Assembly (NCBI GenBank): GCA_015178975.1
Contig: WHVD01000011.1
Location: forward strand, 310,001-374,000
Reading direction: 5' to 3'
Length of the DNA stretch: 64,000 nucleotides
Source: Hysterangium stoloniferum
Taxonomy: Eukaryota > Basidiomycota > Agaricomycetes > Hysterangiales > Hysterangiaceae
The translations under genes were made by a program, and so were the position numbers. The notes under the pieces are model-generated. The model saw only the letters and a list, made by a program, of their open reading frames with translations. It did not search any database and was not told the origin of the DNA. This document shows, one piece after another, positions 1 through 11,762 of the stretch (positions are counted from its first letter, which is position 1; the number at the start of each line of letters is the position of its first letter).

Positions 1-133
1 GCTTTTTGGAGTTTTTGTATTCGTAAGATAGGGGGAAAATATGAGATGTTATCGAAAGCCCTGGCCGCAGGCTCCCTGATATTTCCTGGAGGTCCCATTT
101 ACCAGTCCCAGGGATCAGGCTCACCGTGGTCAT
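1..133 (-). CDS. possible 5' end of a gene running off the left edge
   Basis: On the minus strand an ATG at 133 opens a frame of 44 codons with no stop before the window edge. It starts MTTVSLIPGTGKWDLQ. No family is recognised. The ATG lies only 27 bp from the divergent SGD1 start, an arrangement that resembles the EFM4/PAM18 pair further right. A 44-codon open frame can arise by chance, and a good donor-like GTGAGC follows the third codon, so the real exon could be much shorter. Confidence 0.2.
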   Translation of the reverse strand, partial: MTTVSLIPGTGKWDLQEISGSLRPGLSITSHIFPLSYEYKNSKK

Positions 134-160
134 AATCCCAAATTAGAAGAATTTCACTAA

Positions 161-3100
161 ATGCCACCACGAACATCAACGACTCGTCTGCCAGCCGCGT
201 TAAGAGAGCAAATTGACAAAGACGCTGGTGCGAGATACTTCTCATACGTGTTTTCCCCTCTCATGCACTAAATGGACCTTGTTAGACCAAAATACACGAA
301 AACGGCACAAACCTCTAGCCAACCGCAAAGAAGCACGAAAGCAAGCGAGGCAAGAGCAAAAGCAACGAAAGGCTGAATTTTTCTCGCAAGCCAAAACCGT
401 TACTTCTCAAAGTCGTCTGAAGCGTCCTGCATCACATCAGCCTCAAGATGAGCCGTTGAAGAAAAAAGCACGGCAACAGCCTCAACCTATGAAGAACGAT
501 AAGACAGAGGAGACAGTATCTCTACCTTCCAAGCAATCAATTAAAGAAATAAATAAATTGTCAGCACGCAAGGGAAGGGTCTTGTTGGAGCCAAGGTCGC
601 GTAGTCAGGGTGGCGACCCAGAGGATGCCCATATTGCCTGGCTAGAAGCTCAACTTGCAGTTGGGAGCAACAAAAGCGGGAAGAGAAAGTCTGCTACTTT
701 TGATGATGGCCTCGATGGTGAATATGAGAGTTTGAGCTCTCATCGGACAGCTCACAGAGTACCGTCTCAGATCTAATGATGGATCTCGATCGAATAATAC
801 CGTCATTTGGTCAACTACCTTCCAAGAAACCTGGTTCAGTACGCTGCTAAAATGCTTCATGCATCTGGACTTAGCTCAACTTTGAAACAGGTGGTCGAAG
901 ATGGCAGCGTTCAAACTCTGGATGAAGACGCAGACGAAGATGAAGAGTCGGAAGCGAGCGGAAATGACATCTCGGAATTTGAAGGTTTTTCCTCTTATGA
1001 GGGAGATGAAGTAGAACCTCGTGAAGACTCGCCCATGCCGACAATCAACAACCACCTTATTTCCACGGACGGTGATGTGCCAGCCAGTCTTCCATCAGGT
1101 AATTCGAGTCATTTTTGTGACTTTCCAACGTAGTTAACTCGGATGGCCAGGATCACGGTATGTACCCCCTCACCTCCGCGCAGCCCCAACGGAGGATGCA
1201 GAGAGATTGATGGCTCTTACTCGTCAAATGAATGGACTGCTCAATCGGTAACCATTCCTATCCCACAACTGATTGTCATTTTGTTAATATTTTGTGCCCT
1301 TCAGTTTAAGCGAACAGAACATCGCTTCGATTATTGCATCTTTTGAGGAATTATACCGTAAACATCCCCGAAATGGTACAATTATATTCTCTTTCTTCTT
1401 AACGATAGCAACATAAAACATTACTTCAGACGTCTCATCAACATTAACGAAGTTAATAATCGATGGGATATCTTCACATTCGTCCCATTTGGATGCCTTT
1501 GTCGTATTACACGCCTCTTTAGTGGCTAGTCTCCATAAGATCATTGGGGTTGGCTTTGGTATGACTGTTTCCTCCATCTTGAATTACCTTTTGAAAGTTT
1601 TGCAGCGGGCCCCTTTATTCAATCTCTTATTGAAGCATACGAACAACAATACTGCGCCTTGCGAAGTGACGATATTTTGGCAATGGCAGATGAGCAAAAG
1701 GGAAAGGAGTGCCTTAACCTTGTGGTATTGCTCTCGGAACTGTATAATTTCCAGGTCGTATCCTGCGTCCTCTTGTACGATGTCCTCCGTGGCCTCCTGG
1801 ACAAGTTGGATGAGTTTGACGTAGAGTTACTTCTTAAAATTGTACGGAGTATGTGATAGTTCTTCAGTATACTTTGCTGTGGCTTCTGACGACACTTTCT
1901 AGTTTCTGGCCAGCAGTTGCGACAAGATGACCCGTCTGCTTTGAAAGATATCGTCGAATTGGTGCAAGAAAAAATGACGAGCAAGGATAAAGCAACAATA
2001 AGGTATTGCAATTTAGGTTATTTTTATACCAAATAGCTAATTCGGTCCCATCCCATAGTTCACGCACAAATTTTATGATTGAAACTCTTACCAATCTCAA
2101 GAATAACAAGAGCAAGCGCAGTGTGAATCCAGATGGCCATGCTGAATCTGTGGATCGAATGAAAAAGTTCTTAAGCGGCTTAGCCAGAAGGCACCATGGT
2201 TTGTAGTATACCAGCCCTTGCATGTCACTATTTATAACAAGCTCAACAGGGATGGCACATGAACCGTTGCGCGTTACTTTGGACGATTTACATTCTGCAG
2301 ATAAGAAGGGCAAATGGTGGATTGTAGGGGCTGCATGGAGTGGCGATCCACTTGTGGATCGAGCTCGGACAGAGGATCAAATACTCAGGACGCAAGCTGT
2401 TCAGGCAGCTGATTCGTTAGTAAAACTGGCACGTAAGCAAGGTATGAATACCGATGTCAGGCGTAGCATATTCGTCGTTCTTATGAGCAGTGACGTATGT
2501 CCATCCCCCATTGATTTGACGTTTCGTCGTGTAACATTTCATAGGACTATTTCGATGCATGCGAACGTTTATCGCAGCTTAATTTGACAGAAATTCAGCA
2601 ACGTGAAATTGTGCGGGTCATCTTGCATTGTTTGGGTAATGTATGTTCGAGATTTATCCGTGTACTCGCGGCATGTTTATTATCCAATGTCTGTAGGAAA
2701 AGGCGTATAACCCGTACTATACCCTTGTTGTACAGCAACTCTGCCAAACCTCACATTCATACAAAATTACACTTCAGTTCTGTCTCTGGGATTTCCTTCG
2801 CGACCTAGGCGAAAATAGTGTTGGAGGTGCGGAGATCGTTAAAGATCTTCAAAACCAGGATTTGTATGTTAACGAAAGAGTGTCGCCGACTAAGAAGACC
2901 AACATTGCTCGAGCGTACGCCTGGTGGATAGCAAAGGGATTCTGCCAACTTACTATACTAAAAGTACGTTAGTCGCCATACCACGTTTACTCCTGGAACT
3001 CATTCTCGACCAGCCGGTGGACTTTACAACCCTGCGACAGCAAACCATTGACTTTTTCCATATTTTATTTTCGCAGCTCTTCATTAGCAGTCAAGTGCTG

Positions 3101-3358
3101 TCACCTGCCATAAGCCTCGACGCTAATGCTGCCACATTCCTCGCGGACACACGGGATCGACAGGCTGTTGAAGAGGTTTTCATCAAAGTTAAGAGACTTC
3201 CCATCCTGACGCAAGGCCTTGTATTTTTCCTGAACATGGCGCTATGGCGAGATAATGGCCCCGACAACGAAGTTGTTTTTCGGACCATTAAATGGGCGAG
3301 AGACATTGCTATAGAGGCTCTTCACTCAGAAATTCATGCAGCAGCTTCTTTGGATTAA
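161..3358 (+). CDS. SGD1: Sgd1/NOM1-type nucleolar MIF4G and MA3 domain protein
   Basis: Ribosome-biogenesis scaffold of the NOM1/Sgd1 family, nucleolar, known to act in 18S rRNA maturation. The ATG at 161 begins MPPRTSTTRLPAALREQ. A short intron then joins it to a basic, Lys/Arg/Gln-rich stretch (RKEARKQARQEQKQRKAEFF). An acidic linker at about 910-1000 precedes a MIF4G domain at about 1210-2200, which holds the typical MTSKDKATI and SRTNFMIETLTNLKNNKSKR strings. The MA3 domain lies at about 2340-3000 and holds VRRSIFVVLMSSDDYFDACE and EIQQREIVRVILHCLGN. The remaining C-terminal part reads through to TAA at 3356-3358. About ten introns of the usual short fungal length are needed. The stop lies 12 bp from the stop of convergent EFM4, so the two 3' UTRs must overlap. 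Confidence 0.9.
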
Positions 3359-3370
3359 TATATCAATTTT

Positions 3371-4287
3371 CTATGAACCTTTTTGGAAAGCTACACTAGA
3401 GCATATACTTCCCGACTTCCCTCCAAAGCTAAAAGTTTTATGCTGAATGCGTGAGCTAGAGAGATCAGTTGCATCGAATCACTACCACCGTCTCAACAGA
3501 TGTTAGCAGGAGACACGTACTGATATGTTAGACCCCAATTAGGTTTTGAAAACCTGTCTTTCAATTCTTCCTCTGTAAAATTGCAGGCTATATAGCCACT
3601 CGATCAGCTAGAACGCTCGTTCAAGAACGCAGACAAACATGTTATCAAAAAAAACCCTCCTGCGCGTAATAGCCCCGACACTCTTTCAGGATACAACTCA
3701 GCAGGCGTTACTCCGGAAATATTTTTGTCTGCAAGAGCAATGGCATCAAATGTTCCCTTGTCCAGTAGAATATCCCAGGAGGTAATTGGCCCCTCAACGT
3801 GAGCGATGGATGGAGGATCCTCAGCAAGGAAGTCACATTGTGTAAAGGAGAGTTGGCCAATGCCGCGTTTCTGAGCCACTTGTCGAGATAGGGCGACAGA
3901 TCCAGGGCTATAGTCGATCCCTAGCAATTGTGAGGGATCATAACCACGGGCGACGAGCTCGCAAAGCAAAACACCGTTCCCTGATCCAACCTCAAGTATC
4001 CTGCAGGGAGGCGGTGCGTGTTTCAAAGTCCATTCTACCTAAAGGATTCGAGACATTTGTTGGATTGCAAATTATGAGAAGGCGATTTGGGTCACCATCT
4101 TCATCATGCTATCTTCTCCAAACCTGATGTGCACTGTTGTCAATACAAAAACGACAGCTCACAGGTTTCTTGAAGCTTACCATATTTCTCCTTCATCGCC
4201 CATTTCATTAAAGTTGTCGATCTCTTCATCGTAGACATGGTCCCAGTGTTCCCTTGTGCCGAGCTTAGATGGTTGAAATCCCGCCAT
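3371..4287 (-). CDS. EFM4: EFM4/METTL10-type eEF1A lysine methyltransferase
   Basis: SAM-dependent class I methyltransferase of the Efm4 (See1, METTL10) family, which methylates a lysine of translation elongation factor 1A. Exon 1 begins [20 protein letters not shown] and continues [12 protein letters not shown], the family's N-terminal signature. A small exon carries [10 protein letters not shown]. The SAM-binding exon has [20 protein letters not shown], with motif I as ILEVGSGNG, followed by [11 protein letters not shown] and [15 protein letters not shown]. After splicing, the end reads [15 protein letters not shown] and then [19 protein letters not shown], the conserved C-terminal FSFGG element. 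The single long open frame (3604-4026) therefore reads into an intron at its apparent end, and the true stop is TAG at 3371-3373. The gene is convergent with SGD1 and divergent from PAM18. Confidence 0.88.
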
Positions 4288-4334
4288 TTCCAAAGCATGT
4301 CACACAGCGGAACTTTTTCTTCGTCTTTACATCC
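4288..4334. promoter_or_regulatory. very short shared region between divergent EFM4 and PAM18 starts
   Basis: Only 47 bp separate the two start codons, so both promoters and 5' UTRs must overlap each other or the opposite coding region. I see no TATA box in this gap. It holds a pyrimidine-rich stretch typical of fungal core promoters. Confidence 0.6.
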
Positions 4335-4712
4335 ATGGCCACACCACTCATCCTGGGAATAGGTGCCATTGCGGCAGCAGTGACTGGACGACATCTTGTC
4401 AAAACTGGTGTTTTGAGGATCGGCGGTGCAGGTGCAGATAAGTGGGTAAAGGGCGGTTTCAGACAGAAGATGGATAGAGCGGAAGCTATTGCAATCCTTG
4501 GGTTGAAGTATGTATGTTTATATTTCTTCCGTAATGCTTTTACTAACTACCCTTCAAGGGACACTCCCGTTATGCGTGCGAGAATAAAGGATGCGCATCG
4601 ACATATCATGCTCGCAAATCATCCAGACAGAGGGGGATCGCCCTACCTTGCCAGTAAAATCAACGAAGCAAAAGATTTATTAGACAAGCTTGAAGGAAAG
4701 GCTCGTCGTTAA
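4335..4712 (+). CDS. PAM18: Pam18/Tim14 J-protein of the mitochondrial import motor
   Basis: J-domain co-chaperone of the TIM23 presequence translocase motor. It stimulates mtHsp70 at the matrix face of the inner membrane. The ATG at 4335 is preferred over an in-frame ATG at 4269 because [20 protein letters not shown] forms the single N-terminal membrane anchor. Two exons (4335-4507 and 4559-4712) give exactly 108 aa. The J domain occupies the C-terminal half, with the invariant HPD at residues 79-81 ([20 protein letters not shown]). The intron is canonical and holds a perfect TACTAAC branch point at 4541-4547. The length matches the short Tim14 family, unlike longer DnaJ proteins. Confidence 0.93.
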   Translation: MATPLILGIGAIAAAVTGRHLVKTGVLRIGGAGADKWVKGGFRQKMDRAEAIAILGLKYVCLYFFRNAFTNYPSRDTPVMRARIKDAHRHIMLANHPDRGGSPYLASKINEAKDLLDKLEGKARR

Positions 4713-5076
4713 GTCACCTCTAGTAAGTATTCGATACATAAAATTTAACTTGAATTTTCCTTTAACCGATACCCCAAGTGATATTGCACCTATTCACCTG
4801 CATATTATCAATCCATGATGTATCCAATCTTCTTGTACTCTATAGAGTTTGCCAACTATACCACATCTTCGAACGATGGAAGTCGAACTTTTGAGACATT
4901 TTCAGGGAAGGTTAACTTCACTGAAATATTATCGAGTCAATATCCTGGGTGAGCAGAGAGTATGCGTAGGAAATGTACAGTGAGGCGGTTGACACACCAA
5001 GTGATGTGGGATTATACTCTAAAAGTGATCGCCAGGGGTAATATATGATCTAATGTAGTGGTGCGTGCAGCGTAGA
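4713..5076. other. intergenic region between convergent PAM18 and the J-protein gene
   Basis: This is AT-rich 3' flanking sequence of two convergent genes. I see no open frame, RNA gene or repeat in it. Confidence 0.6.
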
Positions 5077-6877
5077 CTATTGATGATGGCATTGATCAAG
5101 TGGAACATCATCTTCATCCTCATCTTCCCAAGCTTCTTCATCATCCAGACCAAACTGAACACGCGTGTTAGCATTGGAATGCGCTTAAATAATTGTGTTA
5201 CACGTACAGCGGAGATATCACTACGTTCAAATCGAGCTTCATCCACAATGGCTGGCATTGGAACCATGTCCGGCTTCTTCGGCGGTAGTAAACTGGCCAA
5301 TGCCTTTATAGACACATTAACAGTTGGCAACTTGCTAGCTATTAATGACTGACCTGTGTGTCAATGGTTTTCAGCCATTGTTCGGTCGGCATCTCTACCT
5401 CAAGCACAACAAACAGATCGCCTTTCTCATCCGGCTGCTTAAACACGGGCATGCCTTCTCCCCGAAGAATAATAGTATCTTTGGGGCGCACTATTTTTCC
5501 TGGTGGGCTGGAAACACGGATTCCTCGGCCATCCATATGTGTGATTAATATACGTGAAAATCCAAGTAAGGCCTCTGACAGTGTGATTTTGACTGTTGTA
5601 AGTAAATCACTGCCGGAGCGTTCAAAGGAGTCGTGATGTTGTGTTTGCAAGACAAAAATTACGTCGCCAGGAGGGATACCGGGCTATTTGCGTGTCACGT
5701 CATATACGATGTGCTCTCAGCTGGAAAACTCACATCTTCGTCCCCTTGACCCTGTAGAACAATCCGATGATTGTCAGGCATGCCTTTCTCGATAAATATT
5801 TCATGTGGCTTCTTTTGTTTCACAGTCGTAGCGCCTTTGCATTTCGAACATCTATAAACAAAGTCAAGTTTTAGATCAATCTGTGGGTATATTATTCACC
5901 TATCCTTATCTCTGAGCTTGCTGCCTTTTCCACTGCAATCAGAGCAAGGTGCTCGAGTCACGCCTATGCGACCATCACCTAACTGTAGAGAATCATGCAT
6001 GAAGCCTAATTTTACCAAATTTTAAAAAAAAAGTCAAACCTGTGTATTGACCATTGACACTCCTTTCCCGTCGCATCTGACACATTTTTTCGGCTTGGCA
6101 TTTCCTTTCGCACCAGTGCTGAGCTGCGTTAGACTTTTACGAGGGAGAAGAAATGAAGATGTACCCTTTGCACGAATGACATACTACTTCTCGTTCCATC
6201 ATCAACTTTACGCTTTTGCCATTGTATAAGTCCTCCAGTGTGACTTCATAGGGTATAATGGAATCTTCGCCCTTTCGTGGACGTCGACTGCCCGCGCCGC
6301 CCATACCAAAATCGAAGCTAAAGCGACCACTGAAGAGACTCTCTAAAATGTCTTCTTCCCTGCTGGATCCAGATCTACCACGGCGGGACATGCCTTCCAC
6401 ACCTAGTTGGTCGTATGCCGCACGGGAATTGGGATCAATAAGTATCTCATAGCTATGCATGTGTCAATATTCACGCTTAGACAACAACACTAATAAAATA
6501 TACGTACGCAGAACCTATTTCTTGAAATTTTTGACTTGCATTGGGGTTGTCAGGATTCTAATGCGAGTATGTGAGGACATGGTGAATTTTTGACACAAAG
6601 ACCCACTTTATCCTGTAAATAGACACGTCAGATTTGGTCAGATCGTTGAGATAAGATATGAGGTGCATACAGGGTGGTGTTGAATCGCCTTGTGGGTCTC
6701 TGTGAGCCTAGCCCCTTGCATTCATATGGAAAGTCGACCCACCTTTTTGCGATAAGCTTTCTTTATATCAGCTGAATACTGCACTTAGCATCAATAAGAC
6801 CTTCCAAATCGACGCTCACCTTCTGTTGCCGTTGAGCTGATACCCAGCAAATCATAAAGTGTTGTGTCAACCACCAT
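5077..6877 (-). CDS. class A (DnaJ type I) Hsp40 with C-terminal CaaX-like box
   Basis: Cytosolic Hsp70 co-chaperone of the Ydj1/Xdj1/DNAJA group. The ATG at 6877 gives MVVDTTLYDLLGISSTATE. The J domain is split by short introns, and its HPD is rebuilt across one of them (AIQHHP then DKNPDNPNASQKFQEIG). A Gly-rich linker follows (LFSGRFSFDFGMGGAGSRRP). Then come four zinc-binding CxxCxGxG-type repeats: CHSCKGTG, CVRCDGKG, CSDCSGKG and a relaxed fourth, CSKCKGAT. The substrate-binding C-terminal domains contain GMPDNHRIVLQGQGDEDPG. The acidic tail ends EDEDEDDVPLDQCHHQ, and CHHQ fits a farnesylation signal like that of Ydj1. Divergent from RCM1. Whether it is the Ydj1 or the Xdj1 orthologue is not settled here. 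Confidence 0.9.
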
Positions 6878-7340
6878 GCTAGTATTTGCATAGGCGGGAT
6901 GGACGCAAGCGTGGGAAATTCGATCGCAGTGTCCCTTGCAGGTCTGTGGTGGCTTTATTTTCGTCGGAGTTTGGAATGGGAATCGCCATTCTTTCTCTCA
7001 TTCTCTTAAACGGTTGCAAGGCGCAACAGTCACCTCGCAGTCTGGACAATCAGTGAGTTACTTCTCAATTGGTCCTTGTGTGATGTCTGTTTTTATTATC
7101 TACATTGTCTGATGGAAGGGCTTGCTCGTTCCATGAAAGAAACTTCAACTTCTGATATTCTACCCTCTTTACTGCTATCTTATTTCATATACTCACCCCT
7201 TAATCTTCCCTTTAGGCCTTCTCCCGAATCTTGTCTACCGTCACAGAAACTCGCGAATTCGTCTGTCATTGCTGTGCTGGTTCCCATGATAGTTCCTTAC
7301 GAACGTTGTACATAGATTGTCCGTTTTTCACGAACATATA
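6878..7340. other. divergent promoter region of the J-protein gene and RCM1
   Basis: 463 bp between divergent start codons. It contains CT-rich tracts near 7150-7230. A possible 36-codon reading frame starts at about 6900 (MDASVGNSIAVSLAG) but has no supporting homology that I recognise. No other feature is seen. Confidence 0.5.
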
Positions 7341-9234
7341 ATGAATTTCTACCAAGAAGCTGCTAAAGTACTGGATCGTGTGGATGCCAAGAAAGGCTCA
7401 ATCAAGGGTATTATCGGAAGCCTGCCTGATAAATCGAGAAAGCGCACCGCTGCCCTCGTCATCGAAACACTAAAATGTGCGGTCACTTCCCCTCTTACAC
7501 GAATGAGTGATGAAGCTCGCTATAAAATTAGATAAAGATCCTTTGGCTGCCGTAATTGGTGCTTCCTCACTGCTTAAGCAGGAAAGGAAACACCTATCAG
7601 ACAACCTTGCGCTATTGCTCGTTCACGATCTTCTACTCGCCCGCGGAGGAATCCAAGCTAGTGATGGTCCGATAAAGCAAGCCGTCACTCGCCACAAAAC
7701 AAGGCTCCAAGCAGAATTGGTAAAATTGAAGATCAAGCGTGGTGTCAAAACGAATCAGGAGCTCGCGTCTGAAGGGGACTCGAGGGCAAGTGAGTTTACA
7801 GCATCTATAGTCTAATCTATATGCGTTTTGAGGCCGCACCCCCAGGCCAAATACCTCGGTATGTACGTGTGAATACTATCCGATGGACTCTCGAGGAGGC
7901 TCTCGTCTATCTCAGCTCCCAGAATTTTTTAAACGCAGCTTCGCCTGGGTCGAAGTAAGCCCGCCTTCTCTGTTTCTTGCGGCGTCAGAATTAACCTTTC
8001 TTTATTCAGGGGATCATTTGTTGTGGATAAACACATCCCAGGGCTATTGGCATTCCACCCCGCAACACCTTTTCATAAAGAACCTGCTTACCTAGATGGC
8101 CGGCTCATTTTGCAGGACAAGGCTTCTTGCTTTCCTGCTTTCGTTCTCTCGTCCGGCACTGATGGAGATTCAGTGGCATTAGACGCGACCGCCGCACCGG
8201 GAAACAAAACAACTCATTTGAGCGCACTAATGCAGAACAAAGGCAAGGCATGGATAGTCTTATTACAATTCTGGGAATCCCTCTGATACCGACATGGCAG
8301 ATACTGGCATTTGAACGAGACCGCGCAAGATTTAGCACGCTCCAAAAAATGGTTGCAAAGGCCGGCTGCAAGAATATCCAAATGTATAATGTGGATTTCC
8401 TGTCCACGACGCCACAAGATGCTCAGTTTGCACAGGTTACACACATGTATGCCTTTCTGCCTCACATGACGCTTTCCTTTGAGATGTGATGGACTTAATG
8501 AATCCAGGCTCCTTGACCCATCATGTTCAGGTTCGGGCATAGTCAACCGCCTCGACTATCTCACGGGTGCAGGTATGGTCCTCTCCCGGTACACATCCCT
8601 TTTCTCCTAAAAATTTTCAGATCAAGAGGAGGCAGATGAGCAAGAGGCACGCTTCGATAAACTTTCCTCATTCCAGCTTTCGATGATTAAACATGCAATG
8701 ACATGTGGGTCCTCAATACTGACGACGGTCTCCCTTCTTACTGCCCTTGTTAGTTCCATCCGTTCAAAGGATCGTCTACTCGACTTGCAGCATCCATGCA
8801 GCTGAGAATGAGCATGTCGTCGTTAAAGCACTGGACTCAGAGGAGGCTAGAAGAGCGGGATTTAGCTTGGCTACCAGGGATCAGGTCTTACCGACGTGGG
8901 AACGACGGGGGCTAGCCGAGGAGATGGGTGACGACGCAGGTATGCTGGAAAAATATATATCGCTGGCTATTTCCTTAAGCCTGAGACCTATCGTGCAGAA
9001 CTGGCAGACTGTGTGGTCAGGTGCTCACCTGGTGACGACCATACCAATGGTTTCTTCGTATCCTGTTTTGTTCGAAACCCCCCAACAGATTCGACGTCAG
9101 AGAAACGTACTACAAAACGCAAGGCGAACGGAACGGAGCCGGAAGATGGATCGGACGGTGGTCTGAATCACCAGAAGGCGGACGGTAATCTGAGGCGGAA
9201 AAAGAAGGGTAAAAAGAAGTCTCGAACCTTGTAA
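7341..9234 (+). CDS. RCM1: Rcm1/NSUN5-type 25S rRNA cytosine-C5 methyltransferase
   Basis: NOL1/NOP2/Sun family RNA m5C methyltransferase; the Rcm1/NSUN5 branch modifies one cytosine of the large-subunit rRNA in the nucleolus. The ATG at 7341 gives MNFYQEAAKVLDRVDAKKGS. The first intron joins ETLKY to KDPLAAVIGASSLLKQERK. The SAM-binding core is DATAAPGNKTTHLSALM, and a second motif is ILAFERDRARFSTL. Motif IV is rebuilt over an intron as MLLDPSCSGSGIVNRL and carries one conserved Cys. Motif VI is RIVYSTCSIHAAENEHVV with the catalytic TC. The tail is Lys/Arg-rich and fits a nucleolar localisation signal (RRKKKGKKKSRTL, stop at 9234). Confidence 0.92.
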
Positions 9235-9244
9235 GGAGCAAACC

Positions 9245-9382
9245 GTCAGTGGCTTGTTAATGCCCATATCTACTGTCAAAGTGACATTTAATGTACCCAA
9301 CCTGTAAGCTCACTGTCAGCGGCTTGTTATGGCCCATATACTGCCAAAGTGACATTTAATGCACCCAACCTGCAAGCTCACC
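9245..9382. repeat. tandem duplication of a ~70 bp unit
   Basis: Two adjacent copies (9245-9314 and 9315-9382) start with GTCAG(T/C)GGCTTGTTA and end near AAGCTCAC. They differ by a handful of substitutions and 1-2 bp indels. The repeat lies just after the RCM1 stop and has no coding potential. Confidence 0.85.
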
Positions 9383-9734
9383 GATGTTTTTTGTTATCTC
9401 CATCCAAGTTGATGGTTATTCTCCACAACCAGGCGATGCTAATACATGCTATCCTACAATGGTCTCACTAGAGAACTATGAATATAAGTATCCCATCTTT
9501 AAATCACTTGTCCAGGGTAGAATTAAGAATTCGATAAGTAAGTTCCAAAATATAATAACTGGAAGAAAGAAATCTCTATCAAAACATTTGCACGAACCCC
9601 GCGTGGTTTCTGTTACTAGTTCTGCGACAATGTGTACCGTACCGGTATATAGAGCCGTAGAGAATAATATCCCCACGCCCCGGACGTGAACTAAACGTCG
9701 CACAAACGATCCATGACTCTGTCCAAATTCACAT

Positions 9735-9990
9735 GAGTAGTTGTAGTCGATGACTTGATGCACTCTGCTAACCCTTGCGATGGGGTGCTGCAAGTCGTGA
9801 GCACAAAAAGGTCACGCTGGTGAGTGGCTAGCTACGATCAGTCGGGTGAGTACATTGTACAATCATTCAACGGAAACCATTTCGACAAATCCAGCCAATG
9901 TGAATACCTGCGACACAACTTCGTCCGCCCCCACAAAAGGAAGTCTGCAACATGGATAATGTTTGTAAGTACGAGAAATAAAACATTCTG
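9735..9990. repeat. 3'-flank homology block, copy A (paired with 12410-12690)
   Basis: Sequence downstream of the stop of BBP copy A matches the sequence downstream of copy B. The best segment (9819-9842 against 12510-12533) is identical over 24 bases and starts GGTGAGTGGCTAGCTACGAT. Similarity then continues patchily up to both stop codons. The block is therefore part of the duplicated unit and includes 3' UTR or terminator sequence. The remaining bases 9383-9734 show nothing recognisable. Confidence 0.75.
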
Positions 9991-9995
9991 GATTT

Positions 9996-11762
9996 TTATT
10001 GAGGCCCCTGTTGCTGTGCATACTGTTGTTGATAGTATTGTGCGTAAGCATCCGAATAATCTTGCTGTCCGCCGTAAGGGGCTTGATAACCAGGATAGGC
10101 AGCAGCCGACTGTCCATACCCGGGGGCGCCATAGGCAGCACCGCTATACCCCGCAGGGTATCCACCTGGTTGCGGGGGTCGATACCCTTGGTTCTGGGGC
10201 TGCGGACCGAGACTGGCAGACTGCCAAACTTCCGGTCGACGCCAAGGAGGAAGATCAGAACTCGCAACCTGGGGAAGACCTGGTGCGCTGGCACCCCAAG
10301 ACGGTTTAGGAGCATCATTACCACCTGTATTTCCTTCACCGAGCTCAGCCATAAGGCTAGCATACTCAGAATCAAATCCTTTCGAGCCGTTGGGACCGAC
10401 CTGAGGTAGCATGCCGGGCTGGTTGGGAGGCGGAGAACCATTGAATAGTGCGTTTGGATCGCGTCGCACGGTACAATCGCGGGCCATATGACCAGCACTC
10501 CCACAGGTACGACAGACGATACCTGCAGTGAAGTTACGTTGCTCCGGACAGTCGTATTTACGGTGCCCGACGCCGCCGCAGTTCTGACAGAGTTGATTCT
10601 CATCATCTCTGAGAGTACCATTCAGAGCAGCAAGCTCGCGTAACTGGGTACGTTTATGAATGTTCTCACCTTCCGGCGTCGAAGCCGCCTAGAGGAACAA
10701 GCAATTTGTGTGCCAAAAAAACGAAGAGAAAAATAATGAACTCACGGTCTCAATGACCTTATTGATAAGCTTTACGCAGTGAGCAACCTTCTCCTCTGTT
10801 TCAGCCATCACAAGGCAATGAAGGTCTTCTTCACTGTCATCGGCATATGCGTCAGGTCTACCCTTGCCTTCCTTCACACTACCCTTCCCTCGAATGCTGA
10901 TTTTGGCACCGCTTTCCCGTTCCATGCCTTTTAGACTGTTGCCACGGGGACCTACAAGCAAACCAAAGAAGTTGATCTCAGGAAACTCCTTAGCAGGGAT
11001 ATAGACTTTTTCTTGCGGGCGCTGGGAACGCTTCTGCTGGTGATACTCGACAGGAGGGCGGAAATTGGGATCAGTTTTCAGTGCACGATCAACCAATCTA
11101 ACACGTTCATCTTCCAGCTTCTTCTTGTAGCGCACTTCTCGTGTGTTGGTACGACGACCTTGTGCATCGTACGTTGGTGGTGGTGACGGTGATCTAGACC
11201 ACGAGAAAAGATATAAACAAACCTGTACACAAAACATGATTACATACCTTTCTCTTTCAGGCGGTATATAGTCATTGAGTCTCAACTTGCGATTGATTTC
11301 TTCCAGTCGGAGCTGGATAGCGTAATTATCCAATTGTGCTTGTGATACACCATTGGCTGAAATGGCAGTAGGAAGACCGGGAAGGTCGGTTTTAGTATCT
11401 CCCCAACGGCTGCGTCGCTTGCGAGGAGCGTTAGGGTCCTCTACAAAAGAGATGTCATTATTAGAAAGTCTGTACGAGTCTAGAACCCGTATGGTAATAG
11501 GGCTATGAACTTACGCTCGGTAGGGGTTGAAGTCTCATCTCTCTGCCTCTTCGATTGATTTTCATGTTCTGGTGCACGTGGGAATGCAGAAGGGGATGGC
11601 TGCGCCAGCCGAGGAGGGGCTGATGTTTCAGCTGGGGCTGGTCCAAATCGTTTACGAGTACCAAGGGGTACTAAAAGAAAGTCAGATAAAGTTTTATAAA
11701 TAAATCTCTGGTAGCTCACCATCATTGGTGCCAGTTATTTGCTTTGTCGCTGCTTTCCACAT
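9996..11762 (-). CDS. MSL5: branch-point binding protein (BBP/SF1/Msl5), tandem copy A
   Basis: Splicing factor that recognises the intron branch-point sequence in the commitment complex. The ATG at 11762 gives [14 protein letters not shown]. Exon 2 has [18 protein letters not shown]. The SF1 helix-hairpin region includes [11 protein letters not shown], where the RSRWG motif is the U2AF65-binding (ULM) type. Next come [20 protein letters not shown], the KH-QUA2 RNA-binding domain with its GPRG loop ([20 protein letters not shown]), and two CCHC zinc knuckles ([14 protein letters not shown] and [14 protein letters not shown]). The tail is rich in Pro, Gly, Gln and Tyr and ends [11 protein letters not shown]. 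Six short introns have the same positions as in copy B, and no stop or frameshift is seen. The extended frames on the plus strand here are shadows of this low-complexity tail. Confidence 0.93.

Noticed and set aside
3604-4026. Treating the end of the long frame as the EFM4 C-terminus
   Set aside because: The frame runs into an intron; splicing restores the conserved CNFTEEEL and FSFGG ends further left.
9824-10409. Long plus-strand open frames opposite BBP copy A
   Set aside because: They are antisense shadows of the Pro/Gly/Gln/Tyr-rich tail, and the same shadows recur opposite copy B (12643-13092).
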